A stretch of DNA of 42,932 nt from a virus. Shown here one piece after another: positions 15,586 to 22,251 of this stretch. The notes below the pieces were generated by a model. The model saw nothing but the letters and a program-made list of their open reading frames with translations, did no database searches and had not been told where the DNA came from. Each line of letters begins with the position of its first letter. Positions within the stretch are counted from its first letter, which is position 1. Location: positions 1 to 42,932 of the IMG/VR virus record IMGVR_UViG_3300006042_000002. One strand, 5' to 3'. Both the position numbers and the translations under genes were made by a program.

Positions 15586-16161
15586 CTACTCCGAGTACAT
15601 CCGGGAAGCCACCGGACCAGATGAGTCTGCGTACCGTCCCTTATATGGTTTACGCTCACCTTGAAGCGTGTGGAACGTCAACTGGCCAATTCGCATTCCG
15701 GGATAAATCATGACCGGGTGAACGCAGGTGATCTCCAGCGTGAACTGTCCCCGCCATCCGTCGTCACCACGTCCCGCTGTCAGGTGGATTTGAATGCCCA
15801 GTCGACCGACCGAAGAACGTCCGTCGATGTAGGGAACCAGTCCCTGACACTCGATCCATTCCTCCGTGCTGCCCAGATACAGAATTCCTGGCCTGAGCAA
15901 GAATCCTGTATCGGGAATGCGAATCCTAGAAACTTCCGGATTCCGCGAATCAATGCCATCAATGAACCCGCCCCCAAAACAGGGATCTTGCATCGGAGTT
16001 AAAACATACCACGACACCGAATTTCCAAGATGGATGTCGTAGGAGTTCGGCCCTGCCAGTTCGGGGTCGAATGGGTCAATCTTCAGGAACGGTAAGGTTT
16101 CCGGACTGTTTCGACTGGACTCCACGATCCGAACAATTTCAGGACCGGTCAGTATTGGCAC
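15586..16161 (-). CDS. dcd: dCTP deaminase
   Basis: 191 residues from a GTG at 16161; the first 23 bases overlap the upstream exonuclease gene. Diagnostic segments are PNSYDIHLGN, the GRSSVGRLG loop (114-122), TAGRGDDGWRG and FTLEIT with the catalytic Glu143. YPGMRIGQLTF and YADSSGPVASR near the C-terminus close the active site. The trimeric enzyme deaminates dCTP to dUTP, the first step toward dUMP for the ThyX encoded next door. Whether it also has dUTPase activity cannot be read. No separate dUTPase gene was seen in the window. Confidence 0.92.
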   Translation of the reverse strand: MPILTGPEIVRIVESSRNSPETLPFLKIDPFDPELAGPNSYDIHLGNSVSWYVLTPMQDPCFGGGFIDGIDSRNPEVSRIRIPDTGFLLRPGILYLGSTEEWIECQGLVPYIDGRSSVGRLGIQIHLTAGRGDDGWRGQFTLEITCVHPVMIYPGMRIGQLTFHTLQGERKPYKGRYADSSGPVASRMYSE

Positions 16162-17407
16162 GACGGAGCCTTTCCTTCTGAATTCGAGCTACTTCCCACT
16201 CTAGTCTAGAATCGAACCCGTTGTATCGGAGCAGTTGCCCCATGTCCAATTCCCGTATTCGGTTGATTGCGTAACCACCCTTATCTGTCGAATGCAAATA
16301 CGGCTCGATGTGGGAGTTGTAGTCCGGCATACCCAAAAGACAGAACGCCTGAAATTTTAATCCCGTAATCCCCGACTGATCCTTCCGCTCCCCACCTTCC
16401 TTGCCACCACGAGGGTCCAACGTGTGAGCCGTCAACATCGTACAGTGATCCCAGCCCCGAACCTCAATGCCCAGCTTCTCCCGAATCCAATTATGCTCGA
16501 ACTTGATGTTGGTCCCACGCTTAGTCACCCTCGAATCAAGAAGAAGACGCTTCATCTCAGGCAAGACAGGACCATACCACGGGAACGCGATGGTTTCGAT
16601 TCCCTCCCAACAGATTGAACAGGTCACGATTTCCGACAGCCGATGATGCGGCTTCTTCATGTTCGTTTCCAAGTCGAAAACGATTGTGCCGCCTGTGTAC
16701 TTTTTGATGCGTTCTGCCGCTTCGGATGCGGAGTGGATGCACTCGATTTCCTTCTCGTAGTCCGGGGGACCGTCTGGCCACGGCCTTCCCTGTAATTGCA
16801 CGGCTTCCGTCAGGTGACGCTCGTAATCCATCCGCTTGACGGGGTCTTTGTCCTCTTTGGACTTGTCCCGGCCATGATAGAAGAAACTGGCGGGTTGATA
16901 CGTCGGACAAATCCACGAGTTGATCTGCCGTGCGGGAATCTTCCATCCTACCCACCGTTCGATTGGACCGACTTTGGGCTTCCAGAGCCACCCAATCAAC
17001 GACCGGACGGCGTCGTGTCCCAGAAGAATGATCGTGGACGGATTCAGTTCCTTGATCGTCCTGATCAAGTTTGGACGGCAATGATCGACGGCATTTGCAG
17101 GGGTTGATTCGGGGGGCTTGCAAATGACGGCGTTGTAGAGCCAGCAATCCCGCCGAACTTCGATTCCGTACTTGCGGAGGGTAGACTTCAGATCACGACC
17201 AGTCGGTCCCACGAAGGGCTTTCCCTCTGTGTCCTCGTCTTGACCTGGCCTTTCAGAGACAATCAAAATCCCCTTTCGTCCTTCCCCATCCACCGGCATC
17301 TTCGGTGTCTTGCAAGTACGAAATAAAGAACAGGCATCGCAATTGGCCCGAAGGGGGGTCTCCACTTTGGTTGGGGCGAAGGCGTCAGGGGAAAAGAATC
17401 CGTCCAT
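16139..17407 (-). CDS. Uracil-DNA glycosylase fused to 3'-5' exonuclease
   Basis: 422 residues; ATG at 17407, two bases after the upstream stop. Residues 20-140 match a family 4-type UDG: CDACSLFRTC with Cys23/26, SERPGQDEDTEGKPFVGPTG, and Cys96 and Cys110 completing a likely 4Fe-4S site. Residues 240-410 are a DEDD exonuclease: TIVFDLET (D245, E247), TNIKFEHNWI (Glu304 at the usual Asp) and YNGFD (Y395, D399). The exonuclease resembles Pol I proofreading domains and complements the polymerase lacking one (10673-12136). The fusion suggests coupling of uracil recognition with DNA end processing. Confidence 0.85.
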   Translation of the reverse strand: MDGFFSPDAFAPTKVETPLRANCDACSLFRTCKTPKMPVDGEGRKGILIVSERPGQDEDTEGKPFVGPTGRDLKSTLRKYGIEVRRDCWLYNAVICKPPESTPANAVDHCRPNLIRTIKELNPSTIILLGHDAVRSLIGWLWKPKVGPIERWVGWKIPARQINSWICPTYQPASFFYHGRDKSKEDKDPVKRMDYERHLTEAVQLQGRPWPDGPPDYEKEIECIHSASEAAERIKKYTGGTIVFDLETNMKKPHHRLSEIVTCSICWEGIETIAFPWYGPVLPEMKRLLLDSRVTKRGTNIKFEHNWIREKLGIEVRGWDHCTMLTAHTLDPRGGKEGGERKDQSGITGLKFQAFCLLGMPDYNSHIEPYLHSTDKGGYAINRIRELDMGQLLRYNGFDSRLEWEVARIQKERLRRANTDRS

Positions 17408-17409
17408 AC

Positions 17410-17823
17410 TCACTTCCAAGCAAGGATCATCGCAAGAACTTCGGGACCGACTACGGACCAATCCACCACCGGACGTCCACCGGCTTTTCCACTCCCACGG
17501 AGCGGACACCCATACGCCGCATCATCCACGTACAAATTCGCGTATACCTTCGGGGATTGCGTCCAGGAAGCCTGCGTGGGGTTCTCATTGACAGCGTGAA
17601 ACTCTACCCCATTCCTGCGGCAGAATTCCACCGCTTCCGTCAGAACAGGGGCATTCTCACATCCTGGACCCGTCCGACCATCACTCCGCATCGTCCACAG
17701 GATCAGCTTCGCCCCTGCTTCCTGCCACATCTTCATCCACTCGAACGCTCCCGAAACGGGTGGACCGATTTCGGGGAACTCATGTACCACAATCGTCCCG
17801 TCGAAGTCCACGCAAATGATCAT
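17410..17823 (-). CDS. HAD-superfamily phosphatase
   Basis: 137 residues. HAD motif I is VDFDGTI (5-11), motif II WTMRSD, and the motif IV region is LYVDDAAYGCPL near the C-terminus. The small size without an obvious cap domain matches phage and Bacteroides BT0820-like HAD proteins, which dephosphorylate small substrates or nucleic-acid ends. It is co-transcribed with dcd and the UDG-exonuclease, so nucleotide turnover is a reasonable guess. The substrate is not indicated by sequence. Confidence 0.85.
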   Translation of the reverse strand: MIICVDFDGTIVVHEFPEIGPPVSGAFEWMKMWQEAGAKLILWTMRSDGRTGPGCENAPVLTEAVEFCRRNGVEFHAVNENPTQASWTQSPKVYANLYVDDAAYGCPLRGSGKAGGRPVVDWSVVGPEVLAMILAWK

Positions 17824-17832
17824 TGAAATCCC

Positions 17833-18132
17833 TCAAATGTAAAACTCTTTCCCGCAGCGTTTGCACTTCATTGTGACGAAATGAAATGGCTCACCATGCC
17901 CACTATCAGGGTAGTCGTGATAATCCCGATCATCACACGACATCTCACAGACAGCTTCCATGTCAAGACGGTAGAAGGCAAGGAATCGTCGCCACGCACG
18001 GTACAGCAATCCTAGTTTCCTCGGTTCTGGCGGGTAACACATCGGACAGTCTTCCCAGCCACCGTTTTCCTTCCAATCGCCTGGTGATGGCACCATCCCC
18101 AAATCTTTGCAAAGAGGACAAAGACTACTCAT
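17833..18132 (-). CDS. Small zinc-ribbon-like protein
   Basis: 99 residues; ATG at 18132 with GGGAG 8 bases upstream, overlapping the end of the clamp gene by 8 bases. CPLC near the N-terminus, CPMC about 20 residues later and CKRCGKEF at the C-terminus offer three C-x2-C pairs. Between them is a basic helix (LYRAWRRFLAFYRL). The arrangement suggests one or two zinc sites and nucleic-acid or protein contact. No family name is assigned. Confidence 0.7.
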   Translation of the reverse strand: MSSLCPLCKDLGMVPSPGDWKENGGWEDCPMCYPPEPRKLGLLYRAWRRFLAFYRLDMEAVCEMSCDDRDYHDYPDSGHGEPFHFVTMKCKRCGKEFYI

Positions 18133-19225
18133 CGTCATCACTCCCGTAGTCGCCGTCGGAGTCCTCATCGTCGGCAGGGACTGTGACGGCTTCCCGTGGG
18201 GGCTTCTCCTTGCCTTCTGTCGATTTCCCAAGAACTGAGACGAAGGACCATTTGTCACCCACCACCTTCAACCGCCCATCGCTCAACTGGCAGGCGTCGT
18301 AAGCCTTCACCAGACGACTCAGGTGTTGGGCTTTGATCCGGAACGCGAACGCTTCCCCGTCGTAGGAGATGTCGAGTTCTTCCTCGGCCCACCCTTGCGG
18401 CCCACCACCATACACCGTCATTCGACCAGGAGTGAGCTTCACGACCAGCTTATCATCCTTGCCGTTGGCGAACACGCTGGCAATCTTGGCTGCGACTTCT
18501 GCCCCTTTGGGCAGGATGGCAGGTGTTCCCTCGAACGAGAGGAGCCGCGTGACTCCGTCCGTGGGATAGTCGTCCATATGCCTGCGGCAGGAAAAGATTA
18601 AGGTCTTGTTCCGGAAGTGAACCCAATCGGGAGTTGTTCCGATCTTGGTCAATCCCAAAGGCACCATCTGGGACAGGGTTTCGGCCAGTACCAGAAACGA
18701 CTCCGTCACCCCGGATCGGACCATGAACCGTGTAGCCTGTCGCTTGTCGCAGCTTTCCAGGTATTCGGGGTGAATGTGGATACAGCGTGCCTTGAACTCT
18801 TCCGTGGTCCCGGCTGCGGTGATTTCGGTTTGCTCCACAGCCCGTGAGAAGTCTTCTGGAAGCAGCGTCCACGATTCCGGCAGTGATACGTCTTCGAGTG
18901 CCAGAGTGATCTCCGCTTCAAGCCTGACGGCGGACTTCTTGCGTCCTGCTTTCATGGTGAACTGATTGTCCTTGATCGCGATGTCGATTTCATCGTCATT
19001 GATGGCTTCGACCCATCGCATCAGGGGTTCAGCAGCAACCGCCCCCGTGATGTCGTCAGGAAGTCCGGACTGAGTGCGAACACAGATTTCGCCGTTGAAA
19101 GCGTAAGCCCACGAATCCTGAAAAACGACCGCCTTACTCTGCTCCAATGTTCCCTTCTTTGACAATCCAGGTTGAACACGACCAAGAAGATTCAGGAACG
19201 TCTCTCGGTTGATTCGATGAGTCAT
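18125..19225 (-). CDS. Sliding clamp, DNA polymerase III beta-like
   Basis: 366 residues, the length of bacterial DnaN; GGAG 5 bases before the ATG. No sharp motif exists for clamps, but the order of strands and helices fits: RETFLNLLGRVQPGLSK at the N-terminus (DnaN helix 1), a KAGRKKSAVRLEAE strand pair like the LSLKSGRARFRL turn of DnaN, and later paired beta sheets. The C-terminus is extended by an acidic tail (ADDEDSDGDYGSDDDE) absent from bacterial clamps. It should encircle DNA and hold the polymerase, loaded by the product of 8523-9476. Confidence 0.8.
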   Translation of the reverse strand: MTHRINRETFLNLLGRVQPGLSKKGTLEQSKAVVFQDSWAYAFNGEICVRTQSGLPDDITGAVAAEPLMRWVEAINDDEIDIAIKDNQFTMKAGRKKSAVRLEAEITLALEDVSLPESWTLLPEDFSRAVEQTEITAAGTTEEFKARCIHIHPEYLESCDKRQATRFMVRSGVTESFLVLAETLSQMVPLGLTKIGTTPDWVHFRNKTLIFSCRRHMDDYPTDGVTRLLSFEGTPAILPKGAEVAAKIASVFANGKDDKLVVKLTPGRMTVYGGGPQGWAEEELDISYDGEAFAFRIKAQHLSRLVKAYDACQLSDGRLKVVGDKWSFVSVLGKSTEGKEKPPREAVTVPADDEDSDGDYGSDDDE

Positions 19226-19341
19226 ACATACTCCGTGGAACTACCATCCGCACCTACAAATCAGGCACGGTTTAGTGACAATTCTATGGCAGGTCACATG
19301 CTTCCGCGATTACGAACTCGTCGCGGTGGGAATGGTTTGAG

Positions 19342-19483
19342 TGGTTCCGCAGGGAATCGAACCCTGTAGCAGTGCGTTTACGCCTCCGCACCATCAGCCC
19401 TTTTTTGCCCCCGCTTTACACAGCACCTATCGCTGCTTCATCGTGGGATGGGTTTTACGTTGTCCCCAGCAACGCCCGGAACC
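19342..19483 (-). ncRNA. tRNA-like RNA 1, about 142 nt
   Basis: The 5' end GGTTCCG (minus, 19477-19483) pairs perfectly over 7 bp with CGGAACC (19343-19349), directly joined to a canonical 17-nt T-arm (19350-19366: CAGGG, TTCGATT, CCCTG). An A follows as discriminator; CCA is not encoded. The 118 nt between have no acceptable D-arm plus anticodon arm. A hairpin CGTTG-CTGGGGA-CAACG lies near the 5' end. It is too long for a tRNA and too short for a standard tmRNA. It sits in the 464-base gap 19226-19689; the rest of that gap has no convincing gene. Confidence 0.5.
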
Positions 19484-19689
19484 TCCGTGCCGCTGTGTCT
19501 TTCCACTGCGGCGGTAATGTCACAGGTGTCCAGGCCATTTCGGGTGACTGTCCCCACACTACGTCGCCTGGCTTGACGCTACTTCCCCCTAGTCGTCTCA
19601 GGGTTTTCGATTTCCGGCTTTTTCATTCCCTCTTGCGAGGGCGGGTCGATCTCCAAGACCAGTTCGCGACGGAAAAGTTCTGTGTTCCA

Positions 19690-20160
19690 TCATCCCCGAC
19701 AACCAACTCCCCTGCTCCGAAATCGCTTGAACGGACAGAGGGTAGTGACCCGTTCATTCTTCAATCCCACCAGGGGAATCAGTGGATCGGTCAGGATCAG
19801 CCCCTCGACGTAATAATCGACGGCGGGCATGTTCTTCAGGTAAACTTTGATGTCGACCGTTCCTTTGGGCCAGTTCGGTCCGAATGACCACGCGAAGATG
19901 TTCCCCTTGACGGCACATTTACCCTTGTCGAGTAATTCAGGTTCCAGACTCCAGATCTCGTAATTCACCGGCTCGTTTTCCGGTTCGACGGTTCCGCTGA
20001 ATCCCCAGAACCCCCCTTTGCCCATCGGGACGGTCTCGTTGTCTTCCGGGACGTTGATTTTCAGTTTGTTGACGAGGGACTTGCTGGAAACCACCTTTCG
20101 TTCAGGAACAAGGGAAGTCGCAACCGCGAAGATCACTACCAATCCCATCAGGGTTTTCAT
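19690..20160 (-). CDS. Secreted protein, possibly with frameshifted C-terminus
   Basis: 156 residues from the ATG at 20160, which has GGAG 7 bases upstream; the ATG at 20172 lacks one. Residues 1-20 (MKTLMGLVVIFAVATSLVPE) are a signal peptide or anchor. The remainder is beta-rich (GGFWGFSGTVEPEN, GTVDIKVYLKNMP) and may form an Ig-like sandwich. The last 20 residues are basic and out of character, while other frames downstream (to 19579) read protein-like. It lies between the tRNA-like RNAs. Family unknown. Confidence 0.6.
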   Translation of the reverse strand: MKTLMGLVVIFAVATSLVPERKVVSSKSLVNKLKINVPEDNETVPMGKGGFWGFSGTVEPENEPVNYEIWSLEPELLDKGKCAVKGNIFAWSFGPNWPKGTVDIKVYLKNMPAVDYYVEGLILTDPLIPLVGLKNERVTTLCPFKRFRSRGVGCRG

Positions 20161-20200
20161 CAAGTGCTCCATGCGTGAAAAAGTTCTGACCCCTAATCAA

Positions 20201-20340
20201 AGATCTTGGAAGGAATCGAACCTTCCGTCTCTGGCTATTGAACGTGGCCTGACCGGTACTACGTGCTGCGTTGATAGCAGCATCATTTAACCAGCGGAGC
20301 CTAATTACGCCAGCGGGTTCACCAGAACCACCCCAAGAGC
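20201..20340 (-). ncRNA. Possible tRNA-like RNA 2, about 140 nt
   Basis: A canonical T-arm (20209-20225: GAAGG, TTCGATT, CCTTC) is followed by a 7-nt acceptor-like strand CAAGATC (20202-20208). The best 5' partner is GCTCTTG at 20334-20340, six of seven pairs. Like RNA 1, a hairpin with loop CTGGTG (GGTT/AACC) occurs close to the 5' end. An internal hairpin GCTGC-TATCAAC-GCAGC has a 7-nt loop but no U33. The 5' boundary is uncertain. Confidence 0.35.
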
Positions 20341-20415
20341 AACTGCTCGACTTTGCTAACCATGTGTGACTGTCAAGCAAGCCACACTTGATTCCCTCCG
20401 ATGACACCAAATAAA

Positions 20416-20479
20416 GTCAGGACTCGCCAGTCACGCCCGCACCTCAAGAGATCGCACCTTCTGACCAACGAGTCCTGAC
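20416..20479 (-). ncRNA. Structured element closed by an 11-bp stem
   Basis: GTCAGGACTCG (20416-20426) and CGAGTCCTGAC (20469-20479) are perfect inverted repeats enclosing 42 bases with further short pairings (GTCA/TGAC, GGTGCG repeats). It begins 2 bases after the 3' end of tRNA-Arg on the minus strand and is followed by TTTATTTGG. It could be a processing signal, a small RNA or an attenuator. Confidence 0.45.
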
Positions 20480-20481
20480 AG

Positions 20482-20555
20482 TGGTAACGCCGGGACTCGA
20501 ACCCGGAACATCAGGGTTAGAAACCCCGTGCTCTATCCATTTGAGCTACGCTACC
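20482..20555 (-). tRNA. tRNA-Arg (UCU)
   Basis: A complete 74-nt cloverleaf on the minus strand. Acceptor GGTAGCG/CGTTACC, U8-A9, D-arm GCTC...GAGC, anticodon arm CGGGG-TTTCTAA-CCCTG giving anticodon TCT with U33, variable ATGTT, T-arm CCGGG-TTCGAGT-CCCGG, discriminator A. CCA is not encoded. It reads AGA, a codon likely to be rare in a GC-rich planctomycete host and useful to the phage. Transcribed from the promoter at 20681-20709. Confidence 0.95.
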
Positions 20556-20680
20556 AATCCGAAGCAATCAAAGTAGTGAGTTCCTGAGTCGCACAGGACG
20601 TCTCATCACACCTTCAGGGGCAGATCGCTAGCAACCTTCCCCCGATCCGGCCGGATAACTTTGACTGCTTCGGCACCACT

Positions 20681-20709
20681 CTTATAGTCCACATTTCCGT
20701 GAAAGGCAA
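20681..20709 (-). promoter_or_regulatory. Sigma70-like promoter for the RNA region
   Basis: Minus strand TTGCCT (20704-20709), 17-bp spacer, TATAAG (20681-20686): the best -10 box in this phage's TTGCCT promoter set. The -35 continues TTTCACGG, as in the shared element. It directs transcription into tRNA-Arg and the tRNA-like RNAs. Confidence 0.7.
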
Positions 20710-20710
20710 A

Positions 20711-21856
20711 TTAAACGGAACCGTATTTTTTTCTTTTCTTGGCTCCGGGTTGAGGAGTCTTGCCCCTCCCATTCAGGAAATGCCCCCACTTGCCCGCGTA
20801 GGGACCACGAGTCACCTTCTTCTTCCAGACGTACAAGCCATACACCATCCGCAGTCGGGTGGGGACGTGGTTGTTGACGGTGTGGGTCAGGGACTTCTCA
20901 GTCTTCTTCGGAAACTTGAGTCCCAGAAGCCTGACAAGCTGTGCCTTCGTGACGCAGGAATCCTTCTGCCCTGCCTCTTTCAGAATACGAACGATTTCGT
21001 AGGCCACCCCTTTGGTCGGTACAGGGAGGGGGCTGGCGTCGTAGTGAGCCACCATCTCATCCCAGGTCATGTCCTTGTTGCCGACACGGTAGACACCCTT
21101 CTTCCGCTTCTTCGCCTTCAGTGGTTTGCGGCGGACGTACTTCCGCTTCGGTTTGGGCTGTGGGGGTGGGATGAGAAGTTCCGGCTCTGTGCAGGTGCCT
21201 GAGAACAGTTCATTGATCTCGTCATCGAATTCTGTCTCGATTTCCTCGATGACACGATCGACCTCTTCATCGGGGGCTTCAATCACGGAAACCGCTGGAT
21301 CACGGTTAATATTCAAATTCGTATCCAGCAGTCCTTCCACCCCACTCGCCCGTTCTTCGCTCCTATCAACCGGGAGCAATCGGTCTGATTCAACCGTCCC
21401 TGAAAGAGGAGGAGTCTCCACGACATTCGACCCGTCGTGGTGGGTTTGAAGAGGAGTTGGTTCCAGTGGAGTGTCCCCCTCCTCCAAAAGATCGGGGATG
21501 CCATTCACGACACTGTCACCACTTTCCAAAGCAACGTGATCTTCCGAACCATCGGAATTCACCAGAACAACTTCCACAGTCGCCGGGGGAGCTTGGGATT
21601 CCCGAACTTCTGGCTCGACGTCGTCAACCACTTCCACCGTCCCTCCTCCAAATTGATGAGCGTAAATCTTATCGTAAAGGTCCAAATCGTCCTGGGACGA
21701 CTTCAAGGACTCCACCTGTTCCGGTGATTCCAGGAACTTGGTAATTCCCGTTCCCTCGTTCACGCGAACGGACAGCTTGCCCACTGGCCACGATCCTGCG
21801 TCGGGGACTCCGATGGTTCCCAGAAGTTTCACCAGTTCTGAACGAGATACCAACAT
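20711..21856 (-). CDS. Putative DNA-binding protein with acidic linker and winged-helix end
   Basis: 381 residues from the ATG at 21856 with AAGG before it. Residues 1-30 are a helical start (VSRSELVKLLGTIGVPDAGS). A long acidic, low-complexity middle (about 70-250, many Glu, Asp, Pro) leads to a basic stretch (KPKRKYVRRKPLKAKKRKKG). The C-terminal 100 residues look like a winged helix (MTWDEMVAHYD, AYEIVRILKEAG, VTKAQLVRLLGL) and end in a basic tail. The architecture fits a DNA-binding regulator or nucleoid-type protein. It is preceded by a dyad and promoter at 21892-21954. Confidence 0.65.
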   Translation of the reverse strand: MLVSRSELVKLLGTIGVPDAGSWPVGKLSVRVNEGTGITKFLESPEQVESLKSSQDDLDLYDKIYAHQFGGGTVEVVDDVEPEVRESQAPPATVEVVLVNSDGSEDHVALESGDSVVNGIPDLLEEGDTPLEPTPLQTHHDGSNVVETPPLSGTVESDRLLPVDRSEERASGVEGLLDTNLNINRDPAVSVIEAPDEEVDRVIEEIETEFDDEINELFSGTCTEPELLIPPPQPKPKRKYVRRKPLKAKKRKKGVYRVGNKDMTWDEMVAHYDASPLPVPTKGVAYEIVRILKEAGQKDSCVTKAQLVRLLGLKFPKKTEKSLTHTVNNHVPTRLRMVYGLYVWKKKVTRGPYAGKWGHFLNGRGKTPQPGAKKRKKYGSV

Positions 21857-21891
21857 CGCTTGCCTTTTGTCGTGACCACGCCGAAGCCGTG

Positions 21892-21914
21892 TTACGGCAA
21901 CTAACCCGCCGCAA
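21892..21914. promoter_or_regulatory. Operator-like dyad, diverged copy
   Basis: TTACGGC-N9-GCCGCAA, a 7-bp inverted repeat with one mismatch. It shares ACTAACCCG and the following GCARTGGGGT with the copy at 2250. It lies just downstream of the -10 box of the minus promoter at 21924. Confidence 0.45.
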
Positions 21915-21923
21915 TGGGGTACT

Positions 21924-21954
21924 AGTATCCTACCCTGTAATACACATAAGGCAA
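21924..21954 (-). promoter_or_regulatory. Promoter for the 21856 gene
   Basis: Minus strand TTGCCT (21949-21954), 19-bp spacer, GATACT (21924-21929). The spacer is longer than ideal, which often signals activator dependence. It is divergent from the plus promoter at 21996. Confidence 0.45.
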
Positions 21955-21995
21955 ATTCATTTCGAGTCACGGTCTGACTTTATCGCGAACGTTGC

Positions 21996-22025
21996 TTGCT
22001 TCTCTGTGTCTTACAGGGGTATAGT
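21996..22025 (+). promoter_or_regulatory. Promoter for the 22066 gene
   Basis: TTGCTT (21996-22001), 18-bp spacer, TATAGT (22020-22025). It lies 41 bp before a gene with a strong ribosome site. Confidence 0.55.
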
Positions 22026-22065
22026 ATTTGCACACAAGACGCTTCGCCCGACTGGAGGTGACAGA

Positions 22066-22251
22066 ATGACTCGGGAAGATCGACTCCGACTGGCTGAGTT
22101 CCTGGCGAGGGAACCGCTCGTCTCTGAAGAAGAAGCTCGCAGCGAACTGGGACTGACTCCGAAGTGGATGGAAGAATTATCTTCCCCGACCACTCCGGAA
22201 CCGAAAAAGGAAATCCGTCGTCCTTCGGATCGAAAGCCAGTGCTTGCCTAG
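22066..22251 (+). CDS. Small plus-strand island protein, possible helix-turn-helix
   Basis: 61 residues; GGAGGTG lies 7 bases before the ATG, one of the best ribosome sites in the window, and a promoter lies at 21996-22025. Residues 1-40 are helical; VSEEEARSELGLTPKWMEEL resembles a helix-turn-helix. The tail is basic and proline-rich (PEPKKEIRRPSDRKP). It stands alone on the plus strand opposite two minus operons and overlaps the helicase stop by 4 bases. Position and fold pattern suggest a regulator, by inference. Confidence 0.7.
   Translation: MTREDRLRLAEFLAREPLVSEEEARSELGLTPKWMEELSSPTTPEPKKEIRRPSDRKPVLA

Larger units (their letters stand above)
20161..20710 (-). other. RNA-gene-rich intergenic region
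   Basis: 550 bases with no protein gene. In transcription order from the promoter at 20681-20709 it holds a leader of about 118 nt, tRNA-Arg(UCU), a long-stem structured element (20416-20479), a 5-bp GTGTG/CACAC hairpin (minus strand, about 20365-20388) and tRNA-like RNA 2. All probably lie on one transcript that runs into the secreted-protein gene. Confidence 0.6.

Noticed and set aside
19342-19483. tmRNA
   Set aside because: Too short, no pseudoknots or ALAA-type tag, and the conserved 5' tmRNA sequence is missing.
20201-20340. tRNA-Sec or opal suppressor tRNA (TATCAAC loop contains TCA)
   Set aside because: U33 is absent and the arms do not fit the length or order of a tRNA.
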